Source: Casuarius casuarius (Eukaryota > Chordata > Aves > Casuariiformes > Casuariidae). Taken from it: 64,000 nt of DNA. Shown here piece after piece: positions 1 through 10,837 of the stretch. A program made the translations under genes and the position numbers. Position 1 is the stretch's first letter; every line of letters starts with the position of its first letter. The notes under the pieces were generated by a model. That model did no database searches, was not told the DNA's origin, and saw only the letters and a list, made by a program, of their open reading frames with translations. The stretch is from assembly GCA_003342895.1 (NCBI GenBank), contig PTFA01000158.1, positions 879,921-943,920 on the forward strand, in the 5' to 3' direction.

Positions 1-2322
1 AGGAATACTAATGAGAGGATATCTCATGTACTATTGAGAGCAGAGCTCTCAGCCGGGAACAGCTAAGAAGAATGTTCAAATAATCTGGAAGAACTGGTAA
101 ACGCTAGGCAGAAGCTGGGTAGGAGCAGTCTAAATAGTTCAAATTACAAGCTTTGAGAAATGTTGGCCCACTTTTCTGAGGAAAAGGGGACAGTTTAGAT
201 GGCCTGCAAGTCAGGAGAAAGGGATACATAGTCTTCTCTGGGATCGGGCTGTGGCATTAAGCTGATAGCAAGAGCAGGGTGAAAAGGTAGACCAAAAGCA
301 CACTCATTAGCACAAAATTAAAATAGCAGCAGAGAAATGAACAAAGGAAGACTTACAAAGAAGAGAATATGTCATTTTCTCTGGGCGAATACTGAGAGTC
401 TGGATAATAAGCAAGAGAAATTTGCCTTTTTCATGAATAAATTTGACCTAGCTGGTATTACTGAATTTAGTGGGAGGATTTCTGTGATCAGACAGTTGAA
501 AACACTTGTTATAGCTAAGCCAGCAAGGAGTTACCATGAAATAGCAGAATAGTATTGTGTGTCACAAATAGCAGTGCCTCTTGCTGTCACTGATAAGGGA
601 AGCCAATGATCTCAAAAGTTTATGAACCACAAGATGAATATCTCTTAAAACACCTCTCCACAACGTATGGAGAAAGTGATGAATTATTATTGGGTGACTT
701 AGTCTGAACAATGTATTCTGGATATCCCATGGTGACAGTGGGACTTTCTAAAACTTATATGCAACAGTTTCCTATATTGAAAACCAACACTGAAAATATA
801 TATTAGACTTGCTAGCTAATAGAGATATTATTCAAAGAGTTAAATACTAGTGCTTACAGCCGTTACTAAAATTAGACATTTTAAAATCAAGTATTTTAAA
901 GAGCTATTCAGGAAGCTCTCTGGATCATAACTGTCAATTTTAAATTAGTCCTAAAACAGAAGGAAAATTGTAAAGGTCTGGAAGAAACTAAAGTGATATG
1001 CATATTTGAATAGGCTAGATGGAATTACCCAGATGACTGTGGGCTTGTCTACCTGATACCAGTCTTAGATTAAATAATGATGATATATTTAATAAAAGAT
1101 TAAAGTAATATAGTTAAGATTTATGGAAACAGATTTTGTCAAACAGTACTACCTTCCACGAAATTATGAGTTTTAGAATAACGGCAATGGTATTGATACT
1201 TGGACTTTGAACACCTTGGACCATAACACATCTTGATAAACAGCTGAGATACAAATAGAGATAATTCATCATCAGACAATAACGAACCAAAGCCTGTAAT
1301 ATACCACTCTCCTGTGATAATTTTTAGCTCAAGACTGACTGTTCTTTAAAATATTTTTCTAGCTGAAGTGGGGCTAGTGACCTGGGGAAAAGAAATCCAA
1401 CAGGTTGTGCAGGATGTCAGGCTAGATCACCACGGTTCTCTGTAGCTATAAAACCCTCCTATTGCGGATAACATAACCACAAAATGAAGACAGACTATAA
1501 TGTTTTGTAGCACCTGAGGAACAGCAAATGTTCCTCAGGGGTTCTTTCCCCATGGCCCAGGTCCACTACTCCAAACAGCAATTATAAGGGATTCTTTTAC
1601 TCACACACTAGGATGAAGGCAGTGTCAGGACATTTACTTCTACCAAGTGTGGCTGAACTACCATTTGGGGAGTATCTGTGTGGATGTCAGGGTTGGGTTC
1701 CTTCCTGCCCATGAAGTCCTCTGCTAAGGTGGCAGTGGAACAGTGTGATAAGTTATATGGGATGCCTCTCAGAGTTATTGTTGCTAAAGGTAAGCAGATA
1801 TCTATACCCTGCTTGTCCTTTGTTCATGTTTTCAGTGAGGATGAGGATGAGAAAGTTATGTTAAATTCTAAATGATATCTACAGGTTTGATATATCACCC
1901 AGCTCCTTGTGCTGAAGCCCGAGACTCAGGCCTGTAATATCCATGTCTTTATCTGATTCAGCTTCTGTGAGGCTGTATAAACATCATTAAAAATTAAACT
2001 TGGCCACTTAAACCTCTATCCTCGGTACAGAAGGGAACCCAACTTAAGTGGAAGAGGGCAGACTGAGTGTAGATTTGGCACCTAGAAAACAGTCTTTTTT
2101 GCGGAGTACATTTGAGAGAAAATATTTACAGACCACCAGTAAATATATGGTCGATAGTATGGAACACCACAGAGCTATTTTTAGACACTCATCTCTGAGT
2201 TTTGAAATGCATTACAAGACCCTCTGTGGAGGAAATAAGTTATAAGAAATTCAGACTAGCTATAAATATTGCTTGAGGGATGTCTCTGTAAGGCATATCA
2301 TCAAATTATTTTCTTATCTTCT

Positions 2323-2355
2323 AGGCTTTGAACTGTAGAGGCTTTGAACTGTAGA
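2323..2355. repeat. Short tandem duplication, 17 bp unit at 16 bp spacing
   Basis: The words at 2,323-2,339 and 2,339-2,355 are identical and share their terminal A, giving a perfect local duplication. It lies just upstream of the CR1 fragment that starts near 2,370. It looks like replication slippage. Confidence 0.85.
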
Positions 2356-2369
2356 CTGCAGTAATTAGT

Positions 2370-2740
2370 GCTGGGAAAGACCTGTTGGATCATCTAAACT
2401 GCTACATGGAATTCAGGACTGTTCCCCTTCCTAATGTTTTGCCTCACCTAATTTATATATCCTTGGGAAAAAATTTTCCCCTGGGAAACTATTTCACAAC
2501 CAGCTTGCATAGTCAGAAATTTTTCTGGTGACATTTAGTCCAAATATGTCTTTTCTTATTTCATCACATTATACTCTTGACATTATACTCTTTTGTCCCA
2601 TATAAAATAATTCCTCCTTAGGGCCCTATATACTGTACGCTGCAAGCATAGACTGTTACATTCCTCCTTTGCTAAACTACACAAGTATTTACCCTTAATC
2701 ACTTTTGTTTATTTTTTCTTAACTACCTCCAGTTTATCTA
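2370..2740 (-). mobile_element. CR1 LINE 3' fragment, antisense, degenerate
   Basis: The plus strand reads like the reverse complement of an amniote CR1 3' region: a GACCTGTTGGATCATCTA word, then a CCCTGGGAAACTATTTCACA-like segment, then a TTTTTCTGGTGACATTTAG segment and a 'TTTCATCACATTATACTCTT' segment in the family order. Divergence is high and indels are visible, so this is an old non-autonomous remnant. The 5' boundary is clearer than the 3' one. Identification is by recall of the CR1 consensus, not by alignment. Confidence 0.75.
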
Positions 2741-5420
2741 TGCCTCACATGGAATTTGCAGCTGCAGTCACAGCTGAGATGCATAAAATAGCAATTGTTA
2801 CCTTGCAAATGCAAGATGTCATCTGCCACAGGGGAAGGAAAAGGACCAAAGGTTAGTGAAACAGGTTGCCTGTTTGGGAGAAAAATCTTCTTTACTGTTT
2901 TCATAGCTGGATACATGTGATTTGGAAAACAAGCCAAGCTCATTTTGACAAGATGTGAAGAAGAGCTGCCCAAGAGCAATTCTTTGGTGAGGAGGACTTA
3001 AATATGAATGCTGTATTGCCATCTAACTTTAAAAGCCAAAGGTTCTCTCCACATGAGCTTTCAAGGGTGCCTCTGCTCACATCCAAGAGAAAATCATTCC
3101 AGGGTATGGTTCACTCAGTAATAAGTGCAGCACTTAACACGAGTGGGATAGATTGCCCTCCAGAGATTCCTCTTCTCCACTGACTTAAAGATGGCCTCAC
3201 TGCAGCTACTAGCCTAATTTTTAGGTGGCTAAAATTAGCTGAGGTTAATCTTGTTTACTTCTTCCCAAGCTAATCATAACTGATCTCTCCTGGTGCTGAT
3301 ACAACTCCTTTCCAACTCTCAGAGCAGAGTCTCCTACCACACAGTCTCATACGCTGGCTGTGATGGCTGAACCTGCCTCCTTTACACTCTGGGCCTGTAG
3401 GTCTATTCCCCTTGGGAGCACCAATTCATAGATACGTGCTCACTGTATTTCTATCAGCAAAGGCTTATTTGACTGAGAAATGAAGACAAAATAGCTCATT
3501 AGAATAGTCCCAGTCCCTGCCTGTTTTTTCCTTTTGCTTGTCATTGTGGAAGTCAGGGAGATGCACCTGCTTTAGGCATCCCTATCGGGCCTACATCCCC
3601 CACAGGATGTTCTTGCCAAGAACAAAACCACAACCCTTCCTCTCCCTGAGGGGAGTTTTAAGTACATAGGCTCTGTCTGTGCTGCCTGACAGACTGCAGC
3701 TAGAACATGGTCTGAAACATGATGTGGTCTCTCACTTGCAATCCACACTGCTAGCTTCAGCATGCCTTTGTGTCGGATGCAGTGTGACCAGACATTGAAC
3801 TAAGCCTCAGCTCAAGCATTTTATAAACCCCACCAACTTTTGCTGCAACTAGGAGAGGACTAGGACTAGGAGAGATCCGGCCCAGCATTAGCCATGTGAC
3901 ATCACTGCAAAGGCTGAGGGGTGCATAGTGAAAGGTTTGGTCCAAACACTGGGCCTAGCTCATCTGCACCGCAGGCATGGGTGGGGTAACGTAAGGTCTA
4001 ATCTTCTCCTTCCCTGCGGTCACTGAACACAGGCTGCTCTTTAAAGAAGCTGGGCACAAGGTGAGTTTGATCTCAAACTAGAGCTCAAAGGCAGTCTAGT
4101 AACCCCCTCAATGCCCTTTGGTTTCTCAGGATACAGTAACTTCATTGTCACATACAGCACTTATAAAATGTTATAGTTCACTATGGTTAGATGAGTGCAT
4201 CGTGGATTCATAACCACCGGACAGAGTGCTGAAACCTACAGCAGAATCTAAACCAAGCAGGTAGACACAGACCAGCATGAAAACAAAAATGGTAGTGATG
4301 AAAGTGAACCAGCTCTGCATAATATTGAAGGTTCCCTTTTTCTGGAAAGTCCCAGAGTATTCTCAGTGAGTGCAGTTGCAGTGAATGTTTTATTTTTAAG
4401 GTGTTATTTTGGGATTACTTCACTGTATTGATATGCTGTTTATCCAAATGGTGAAGATGCAGTGTCTTGCAAGAATCTCAGTCTTGTTGGAACAAATCCA
4501 GGTGTCTGTTTTATTTCAACATGTTTTCACTATCACAAAATTAAAGGGGCACTGTTAGTTTAAATATCAGTTGTAAGAAATGCTTTCAGTACTATGATTA
4601 CCAGTAAGTCCCAAGATCTCTGCGGTTTAGAGCATATATAAAATATATATTGTTGTGACTTTTGAACCAAGCTGAATTAAAATATTGTTCCTCATTTTTT
4701 TCAGTTAGTTTATTTTATGTATCTCATATTTTGATCAAACTTTCAAACAAGTATTTAGAGAATCCCACTTCCTATCTGACAGGTATAGATAATCATGATA
4801 AGCCTTTCAAATGAAGGCTGTGGAAAAAATCTGTGAAATTACTCCTAAATGCCCTGACTGGCCTTCACTGTATTTTCAGTCCAATGTTACCTATGTAGTA
4901 GGTGTTTCCTATGTAGTAGTAGGTTAACTTTCCCAATAATTTTAGCAGCTTTCTGCAAAGCCTGAATTGGCAGGCAAAGATGTTTATTTGCAGTTATGTT
5001 TGCAGATGAAATTGTGTAATCTAAACCTTACCCTATTAGTGTAAACTGCAACTTAGATGCTCAGATTTTCTCATCCACCCAGGAAGAAGATGGACACACT
5101 GGGTGGGATACATCTCACCTAACTGTAAGCATCTCAAAGTTAGATTTAAGCTTTCCTTCTAGACAGTGGAAGGAAATGGGCACCTTAAAGGATGACTGTC
5201 TGGCATATCTTAAATGTCATTTTAGGAGATAATGAACCACTCTGTGAGGAAGCCCATGAAGGCCATGGCTTGCAAAGGGAGCCTAGGCTATGGTGATCAT
5301 GTCTAGCTTTTAGTTGTCTTTGTTTGGGCAGAGTAATCCTGTTTGTGGCTACAGAGTCCTTCACCCTGCTCCATTGCATCACACTTGCTGATGACAAGAT
5401 TTTTATCATGAGAGGAAGGA

Positions 5421-5436
5421 GATAGATAGATAGATA
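5421..5436. repeat. (GATA)4 microsatellite
   Basis: Four perfect GATA units, followed by a TATGTATATATGA stretch that may be a decayed extension. Confidence 0.85.
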
Positions 5437-5719
5437 TGTATATATGATGTTTTAATACTCAGCCTATGAATTCTCCCATTCAACAACCTTTTTCATAAAC
5501 CAAACAACTAAGAATCTCAATCCTCATATTTTTCCTTAAGAGCTGATACACAAAAAGCATCTTAGTTCTGTGAATGAAGAGTAAGTGCCTCTCCCACTAC
5601 ACTTCCTCTACAGTCTTGGAAAACTGGGAAAAAAAAAAGAGTTCATTATCATCTTACAGTGCAACATATTTGAAGCAAATCTGTGCCCTTCCCCTTCCCA
5701 TCACCACAGCACCAGATCA

Positions 5720-5922
5720 CGGAACACTTGCCACCCTATTTATCCTCATAACATTGCAGTGAGATAAAGCATACTCTCACACTCATTGCACAGACCAGGA
5801 ACTGAGGTACTGAAGAGCAGAGAGACTTGCTGAAGTCATGCAGCAGAGATGGGGCAGAGATGGGAAGAGGACTGGCTTCTCTAACATCCCAGTCTCGTGC
5901 CCTAATTAATGCATCATGCTTG
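5720..5922 (+). mobile_element. MIR (CORE-SINE) remnant
   Basis: The order of words matches the MIR body: an 'ATCCTCATAACA..GCAGTGAG' segment, then 'GACCAGGAACTGAGGTACTGAAG', 'GACTTGCTGAAGTCATGCAGCAGAGATGGG' and 'CCCAGTCTCGTGCCCTAATTAATGCATCATG' in split form. These correspond to the MIR hallmarks (ACAGATGAGGAAACTGAGGC, CACACAGCTAGTAAG, CCAGTCCTGTGCTCTAACCA). MIR activity predates the amniote radiation, so this is an ancient fossil. Confidence 0.8.
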
Positions 5923-6684
5923 CCTTCAAAATATGCTGTTCTCAAAAGAATACAGGGAGTGTCTTCTCCTTGAACTTCTTCCTCCTGCAGTTAGAAACAG
6001 TTTTGGGAAATAGGGTATCTGTGCACAGGGGTCTCTAACCCATGCAATGAAAAAAGAGCCTGCTGGATAGATGCCGCTGCATTGGGAAGCTCCAGACCTT
6101 TTCTGTTGCATTACATCAGCAGTGAGCAATGGGAGGACTCATTTGAGCCAATTGTGGGTTGTCATTCTTCCTTCCAGACTCAGTGGCCTCTGAAATCACT
6201 CCATTGTCTGTGGCGGAATCTGGCTCTGGCCCATAATGCCAGGTTACTTCACTTCCCCACAGAATAAAAGATTTCTTCAACCATAAGAAATTATCTCCTG
6301 ACAGTGCCATTCATTAGGGCTCCCACCTGTAGACTGTTTCATTTTCAGCTTACTCACAAGGTGGTGAAAAGTCAGCATGTGTGTTATCACTTGACAATAT
6401 AGAACAGCTAATACCTCCTCACCCTTACGTATGTTGTCACTTACTGCTCTTTGCCTTAACAATGGCTCACAGTAACACACAGATCTTGGAATTTACTCTT
6501 TTTAAAAAATGCTTGTACAGTCCAATTTCACCAGGTCTCTTGTTTCTTAGGAATTACACACATTAAAAAATCTGTAATTGCTTTTTTCTCTCCTTTTTAT
6601 TAAAAGTTAAACATATTAGACTTTCCTTATAGCTGGTGGAGAGAACTGGGCAGTGGTTTATTCTTTCTTAAGGTAGGCACTAAG

Positions 6685-6732
6685 ATAGGCCAGATGATCT
6701 GTCCTTTCTGAGCTTATGATTCAGTGTATGTT
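6685..6732 (+). mobile_element. CR1 LINE 3' terminal fragment, sense
   Basis: The segment reads GGCCAGATGATCTGTCC, then TTTCTGAGCTTATGATTCAG, resembling the sense 3' end of CR1 elements (gatgatct..tcc..cct..ATTCTATG repeats). It is short and diverged, so the call is moderate. Confidence 0.5.
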
Positions 6733-6959
6733 TTAAAAATAGTTAAAAATCTAGGAGTTTTTAAGGTAATCAATTGACTCATAACTTCATTTAAAGCTAC
6801 AGGCTTTTTCCACTGCTTTTGGCGTGAAAGAAGTTTTGCCCAACACTTTAAGGTTTCCTTCTCAGAAGTCCTGTAGAAACCAAGTCTTGTGGCTCTTATT
6901 CATCTGTCTGCTTTGCACATAGATGTACATGTCTCATAATCTATGTAACTGAAATACTG

Positions 6960-7110
6960 TGGATTGTTAGCTATGGACCAGCTCCCCATTTCGGTAGGTG
7001 CTGTACAAACACAATACAAGAAGAAGATGATCCTTTTCCCCTAATCAGAAGTAAGGAGACAGCACTCAGTCAACCAAGCACAGAGACACACCGGGAAACA
7101 ACGAAATGTA
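6960..7110. mobile_element. Ancient interspersed repeat fragment, CORE-SINE/MIR-like
   Basis: The words 'GTAGGTGCTGTACAAACACA' and the following purine-rich stretch with 'GATCCTTTTCCCC' resemble a common amniote repeat (consensus near GCTAGGCGCTGTACAAACACA, then AGACAGTCCCTGCCCC). I recognise the word pair but cannot assign a subfamily. Confidence 0.5.
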
Positions 7111-9379
7111 TGGTGAGGTTTTTGTGGCTAAATATGGACATTTACATAGACACTTTTTGGAGGGGGGGAGTCCTTCATTTTTCATTTTGTATATGTCTAA
7201 AATAGGTCAGACAAAGTACACCTACAGTGCCTTTCTCTCTATTGGTGATTAGGAAGCACAAAGGGAACACCTCTGATGTAGACCTCTATATGTAACTGTT
7301 TATGGTTTGAGTGACTTGCCTAAACACAGGTTTCTAGTCTCATTTGAGATGCCCTAGGGCATCCTGCCTGACTTTGAGCTGCTGCTCCAGAAGGGGAAGG
7401 TCTGTAGTCTATACTGTATCATGGATAGCCCAGGAAATCCCAGTCCCCTCCAGTTATGAGGGTTGGATCCCACTATACATGTCAGCAGTATCTTCTTTCT
7501 CTGTCTCTCTGCCTGCTGTAAACAGTTCTATCAGTGTTGTATCTTCTAGGATGGTGTCTATTTGAATTTGTGTCTGGAGATTAAAATCCTTCTGTAGTCA
7601 GAAATTATTCACAGTCACTGTAAATAAGAATTAGGGGAAAACACACAAAACAGTTATGCTAATATTTTTTCCTTCTTCCTGCTAAGACTCTTGAAAAACT
7701 GTGTGATAAAGAAAGGTGGATACATCTGAGCTAAAACTGAGGAGGGATATATAGACAGCTTTTGGTGGAAGGTCTTGGGTCACCTAGAAGTGATTACTGG
7801 GCAATCTGTACTTTTTCAGAAGAGTGATCGAGAGGCCTGGTTCAGTGTGGTGACCTACTACAGCCAGGAATACCTGTGAGAGGAAATCGGGAAGGTCCAG
7901 AAGCAAACCTGGCAGTTGTGACAGAAGAGGCTGTATGCACATGGAAACCAAGAGCCTGCTTGGACCACTGCTGCAGCTCTGACTTCCACTACGTGATCAA
8001 ATCTCGAGAAGCTCCCTCCCTACAAGATGTGGACCAACTTCTCTATCCATGCAAAACTGCTAAAGTATATAGGGCCAAGCATCCTGAGCAGCTGCGTATC
8101 TCTGATCAGGAGGCAAGCAGATGCAGAGACGAGATGCTCCACAAGGAAGGGATACTATTAGTGTGTCATTTAGTACAGCAGTATTATAATCATTAAGGTT
8201 TAGTATATTATTAATATCACTCCGATGCAGTGCTACTTGTTAGCTCGGGGCCAGCTGTTAGCTGAATGCTGATTTTCGAGTTATCTTCCTCGCTGTTTCA
8301 TGATCCATTCCTGGTGACTTAACCTGGTATTACCAGCCCCTGCTTCCCACTAACACCACTTGCCTTCTCTAGCTCCATCTCTACTGAAATGTTTGGCCTC
8401 TATCCCTAGGGACCGCTCCCGATGTTGCAACTCTTCTCTAATCATCCATGTTAGCTGAGAAAGGGTTGTCTGCCAGCACAGACTTCTTAGAGTTTTTCAC
8501 ATTTTTTCGTACCGCTCGCTTTTTCCAACCTTCTGCCACAATCCGTCTGCAGACCGAAACGGGGTTGGTGCTAGATCCAAATAAACACAAGTTTAAAAAT
8601 CGCATCTATGAATTTAAGTTCCTGTAGTGCCTCAGCTCCTCACACAGGGTCCATGAGCAGGGTGGACCCTTCCACGCCCCCAGCTCTGCTGCTCCTTTGT
8701 AGCAGCCGAGAGGTCAGCGGAAGGCAGCACATAAATCGATGCCTGCGAAATTTATATTTCCTTTCTGGGGTAATAGTGATCAGCTGGGAGTTTTGGCAAA
8801 ACCCTTTGTGGATTTTTCTCTGGGAGTTAAAACACATTGCAGGATTTTTGCCTTCTTGGCTCCGGTCCCCTCTTCTTCTTGCCAGATATCATTACGAGGG
8901 TTCAAGACGGATGAGTAATTAAAGCCCGCACAAAGAACGTGCCTGACAATTAAAGTCCAATATCTGCCTGATGAGGCAACAGATGGGAGAGACCGCAGAG
9001 CTCCCCCAGCCTGTGCTCCCCGGCCCTGCTGCCCGGTGGCAGCGGGGAACCCCGCGCATCTCCCCCGGCACCCGGCGAGAGGCAGCCGCCGCCGGGACCC
9101 GCCACACTGGGGACCGCGGGCGACGCCCCGGAGGCCGCGGCAGGGCCCCGAGGAGCCCCCGCGCCAGGCCCCGGCTGCCCGGTCACCCCCGGGGGCGAGG
9201 CTGAGGGTCCCGGCAGCGGCGGGACGTGGGGGGCGAGCGACAGCAGAAACAGGGGCGGCAGGAGAAAAAAAGGCGTGTTTTCCTCAGGAAAAAAACCAAA
9301 AATGGGAGTGAAAGCGCAAAAAGGGGGGTGACACCCTGGGGGGCCGGCTACGGGCGCGGCCTCGCCCGGCGCAACAGGC

Positions 9380-9537
9380 NNNNNNNNNNNNNNNNNNNNN
9401 NNNNNNNNNNNNNNNNNNNNNNNNNNNNNNNNNNNNNNNNNNNNNNNNNNNNNNNNNNNNNNNNNNNNNNNNNNNNNNNNNNNNNNNNNNNNNNNNNNNN
9501 NNNNNNNNNNNNNNNNNNNNNNNNNNNNNNNNNNNNN
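9380..9537. other. Assembly gap (158 N)
   Basis: An uninterrupted run of N inside the CpG island. GC-rich promoter sequence is a common place for short-read assemblies to break. A transcription start or first exon could be hidden here. Open frames running through the Ns are meaningless. Confidence 0.99.
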
Positions 9538-9939
9538 CCCCGGCCCCGCGCAGGCGGCGGGAGGGGTGGGCCCGCCACCGGCCCCGCCACCTGCCTCAGC
9601 CGCACGCGGAGACACTCCGCCGTGGGCAGCGGGTAGGTACCGGGCGGGCGGGCGGCGGGGTAGCCTCACCTGCCGGCGGCCGGGGCCGTCGCGGCGCGGG
9701 GGCAGCCAGCGGGGACCGGCGGACAAAAGGGTGGAGCGGAGCGGGCGCCCCTGTCTTCGCCATGGGGCCACCCGCAGCCATCACCGCTGAAGGAGGGAGG
9801 GGAAAACCCAGCCCTCCCGGGGGGTGACACTGGGCAGGCTGCGCCTCTCGGCCCGGCGGAGCGTCCCAGCTGGTTGAAAAAAAAAGAAGGAAAAAAGGAA
9901 GAAAAAAGCCAAACCCCATATTTGCCACTTTTCGCACTT

Positions 9940-10072
9940 GAGGATGCGCGGGAGGAGTTAGGAGCAGCCGCGGCGTCACGCTTCGCTTTGCTCTTCACTC
10001 CGAGCCCCAGGGTTTGGTTTCGGGAGAGCCGCCGAGCCGTCGCCCCGTGGGGTCCGCTGCCCGCGAGGAGAG
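9940..10072 (+). other. Candidate PRSS23 non-coding exon 1 (5' end undetermined)
   Basis: A strong donor (GAGAG then GTGAGG, cut after 10,072) sits in the CpG island on the PRSS23 strand. Splicing from here to the acceptor at 14,512/14,513 would give a 5' UTR joined 13 nt before the start codon. This matches the human layout of an untranslated exon 1 and a single coding exon. The left boundary is a guess; the first exon may extend upstream or lie in the assembly gap. A second, weaker donor-like site occurs near 9,630. Confidence 0.4.
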
Positions 10073-10568
10073 GTGAGGGGCAGGCGGGGAGCGGTGGAAG
10101 GAGACGGAGGAATTTCCCATAAAACCTGGACTAACTGGTAAACGTGCGGCGCGATCCCTCTCCCCGTTTTGCGCCGCTCTGATGCACGTGTCAAAATACC
10201 CGCCGAGCCCGTTGGCAGCCGCCCTCGGCCTGCCAGCGTCAGGGTCGCTTTCGGGTTTTCTGGTGCAGCTTGTAACCCTCAGCAAGGCAGGGAAACCTCT
10301 ACCCCCGCCTCAGCATCCCGGGCAGAGCCGTGTATGTCCCATTTACATGGGAGCGAGGCTTCTGCAATCCTTACAGCACGACTCACTTATTTCTGCTGTG
10401 TTTTAACAAGTTCTGTGACGAAGAAAAGCATCTGAGGTATTCTGGCACAGCAGCAGCAGTAATTTGGTTCACCTCTACAGCTCGGTGTGAGGCAGGTTTT
10501 TCTCTCTCCCCTTCTCTCGCTCTCTTTCTCTGACTTTTTTTTGCTGTGTTAATCGTCCTGGCTTGCAG

Positions 10569-10837
10569 CACTGTGGAAAAACTTTTTTCGTTTTGGACGT
10601 GGCGGAGGCTGCTGCATTCGCAGGCTTTCCTGCGGTACGCTCCAGACTTACCGTCGCTTAGCCATCTATCACAAGAACCACCCTCGAAGTGGCAAGCTCT
10701 TCCAGAAAAGTTGCTTGCTTATTAGAAAACGATCCATGCCCATTCGAACAAGGCGGTTCTTTCGCCAGCGTCTGCGCCGAGGCACGAACGCCCGCCGCCG
10801 GCAGGGAAGCGTGTCTGCAAAGCGTCGTGGCAGTGCG
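10569..10837 (+). other. Candidate alternative 5' exon of PRSS23
   Basis: A pyrimidine-rich tract (10,499-10,557) leads to a CTTGCAG acceptor at 10,568. The downstream boundary is a GTGAGC donor at 10,838. The 269 bases between are CpG-rich, with one frame open throughout and arginine-rich near its end (about residues RTRRFFRQRLRRG). Joined to the coding exon at 14,513, that frame is not in phase with the PRSS23 ATG, so it would act as 5' UTR with a short upstream frame starting at an ATG near 10,736. No homologue was recognised, so it is either a UTR exon or chance splice-like sequence. Confidence 0.35.

Larger units (their letters stand above)
1..8980. other. Upstream intergenic DNA, no gene recognised
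   Basis: No reading frame here resembles a known protein; the open frames are short, overlap on both strands and lack convincing splice sites. The stretch holds a CR1 fragment near 2.4 kb, a MIR near 5.8 kb, a CR1 3' end near 6.7 kb and a CORE-SINE-like fragment near 7.0 kb, listed separately. The longest frame (7,876-8,196, 106 codons, plus strand) has no recognisable domain. By mammalian gene order this is the side facing ME3, but no ME3 exon was seen. Confidence 0.6.
8980..10350 (+). promoter_or_regulatory. CpG island, probable PRSS23 promoter
   Basis: From about 8,980 the sequence switches from AT-rich flanks to dense G+C with CpG close to expectation, apart from an assembly gap inside it. 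CpG clusters thin out near 10,350 but recur at 10,590-10,850 and 11,020-11,140. The island lies 4.2-5.5 kb upstream of the PRSS23 coding exon, on its sense side, as expected for a housekeeping-type promoter with a non-coding first exon. No TATA box is obvious, and several start sites are likely. Long open frames in both strands here come from the GC-rich, stop-poor composition and should not be read as proteins. Confidence 0.8.

Noticed and set aside
8950..9979. Long open frames on both strands in the CpG island (up to 273 codons)
   Set aside because: They run through the N gap, are dominated by Pro, Ala, Gly and Arg, overlap on both strands and match no family. They reflect stop-poor GC-rich DNA.
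9596..9979. Minus-strand frame as the first coding exon of ME3
   Set aside because: ME3 is expected divergent from PRSS23, but the frame lacks the conserved malic enzyme N-terminal sequence, so the ME3 start is not here.
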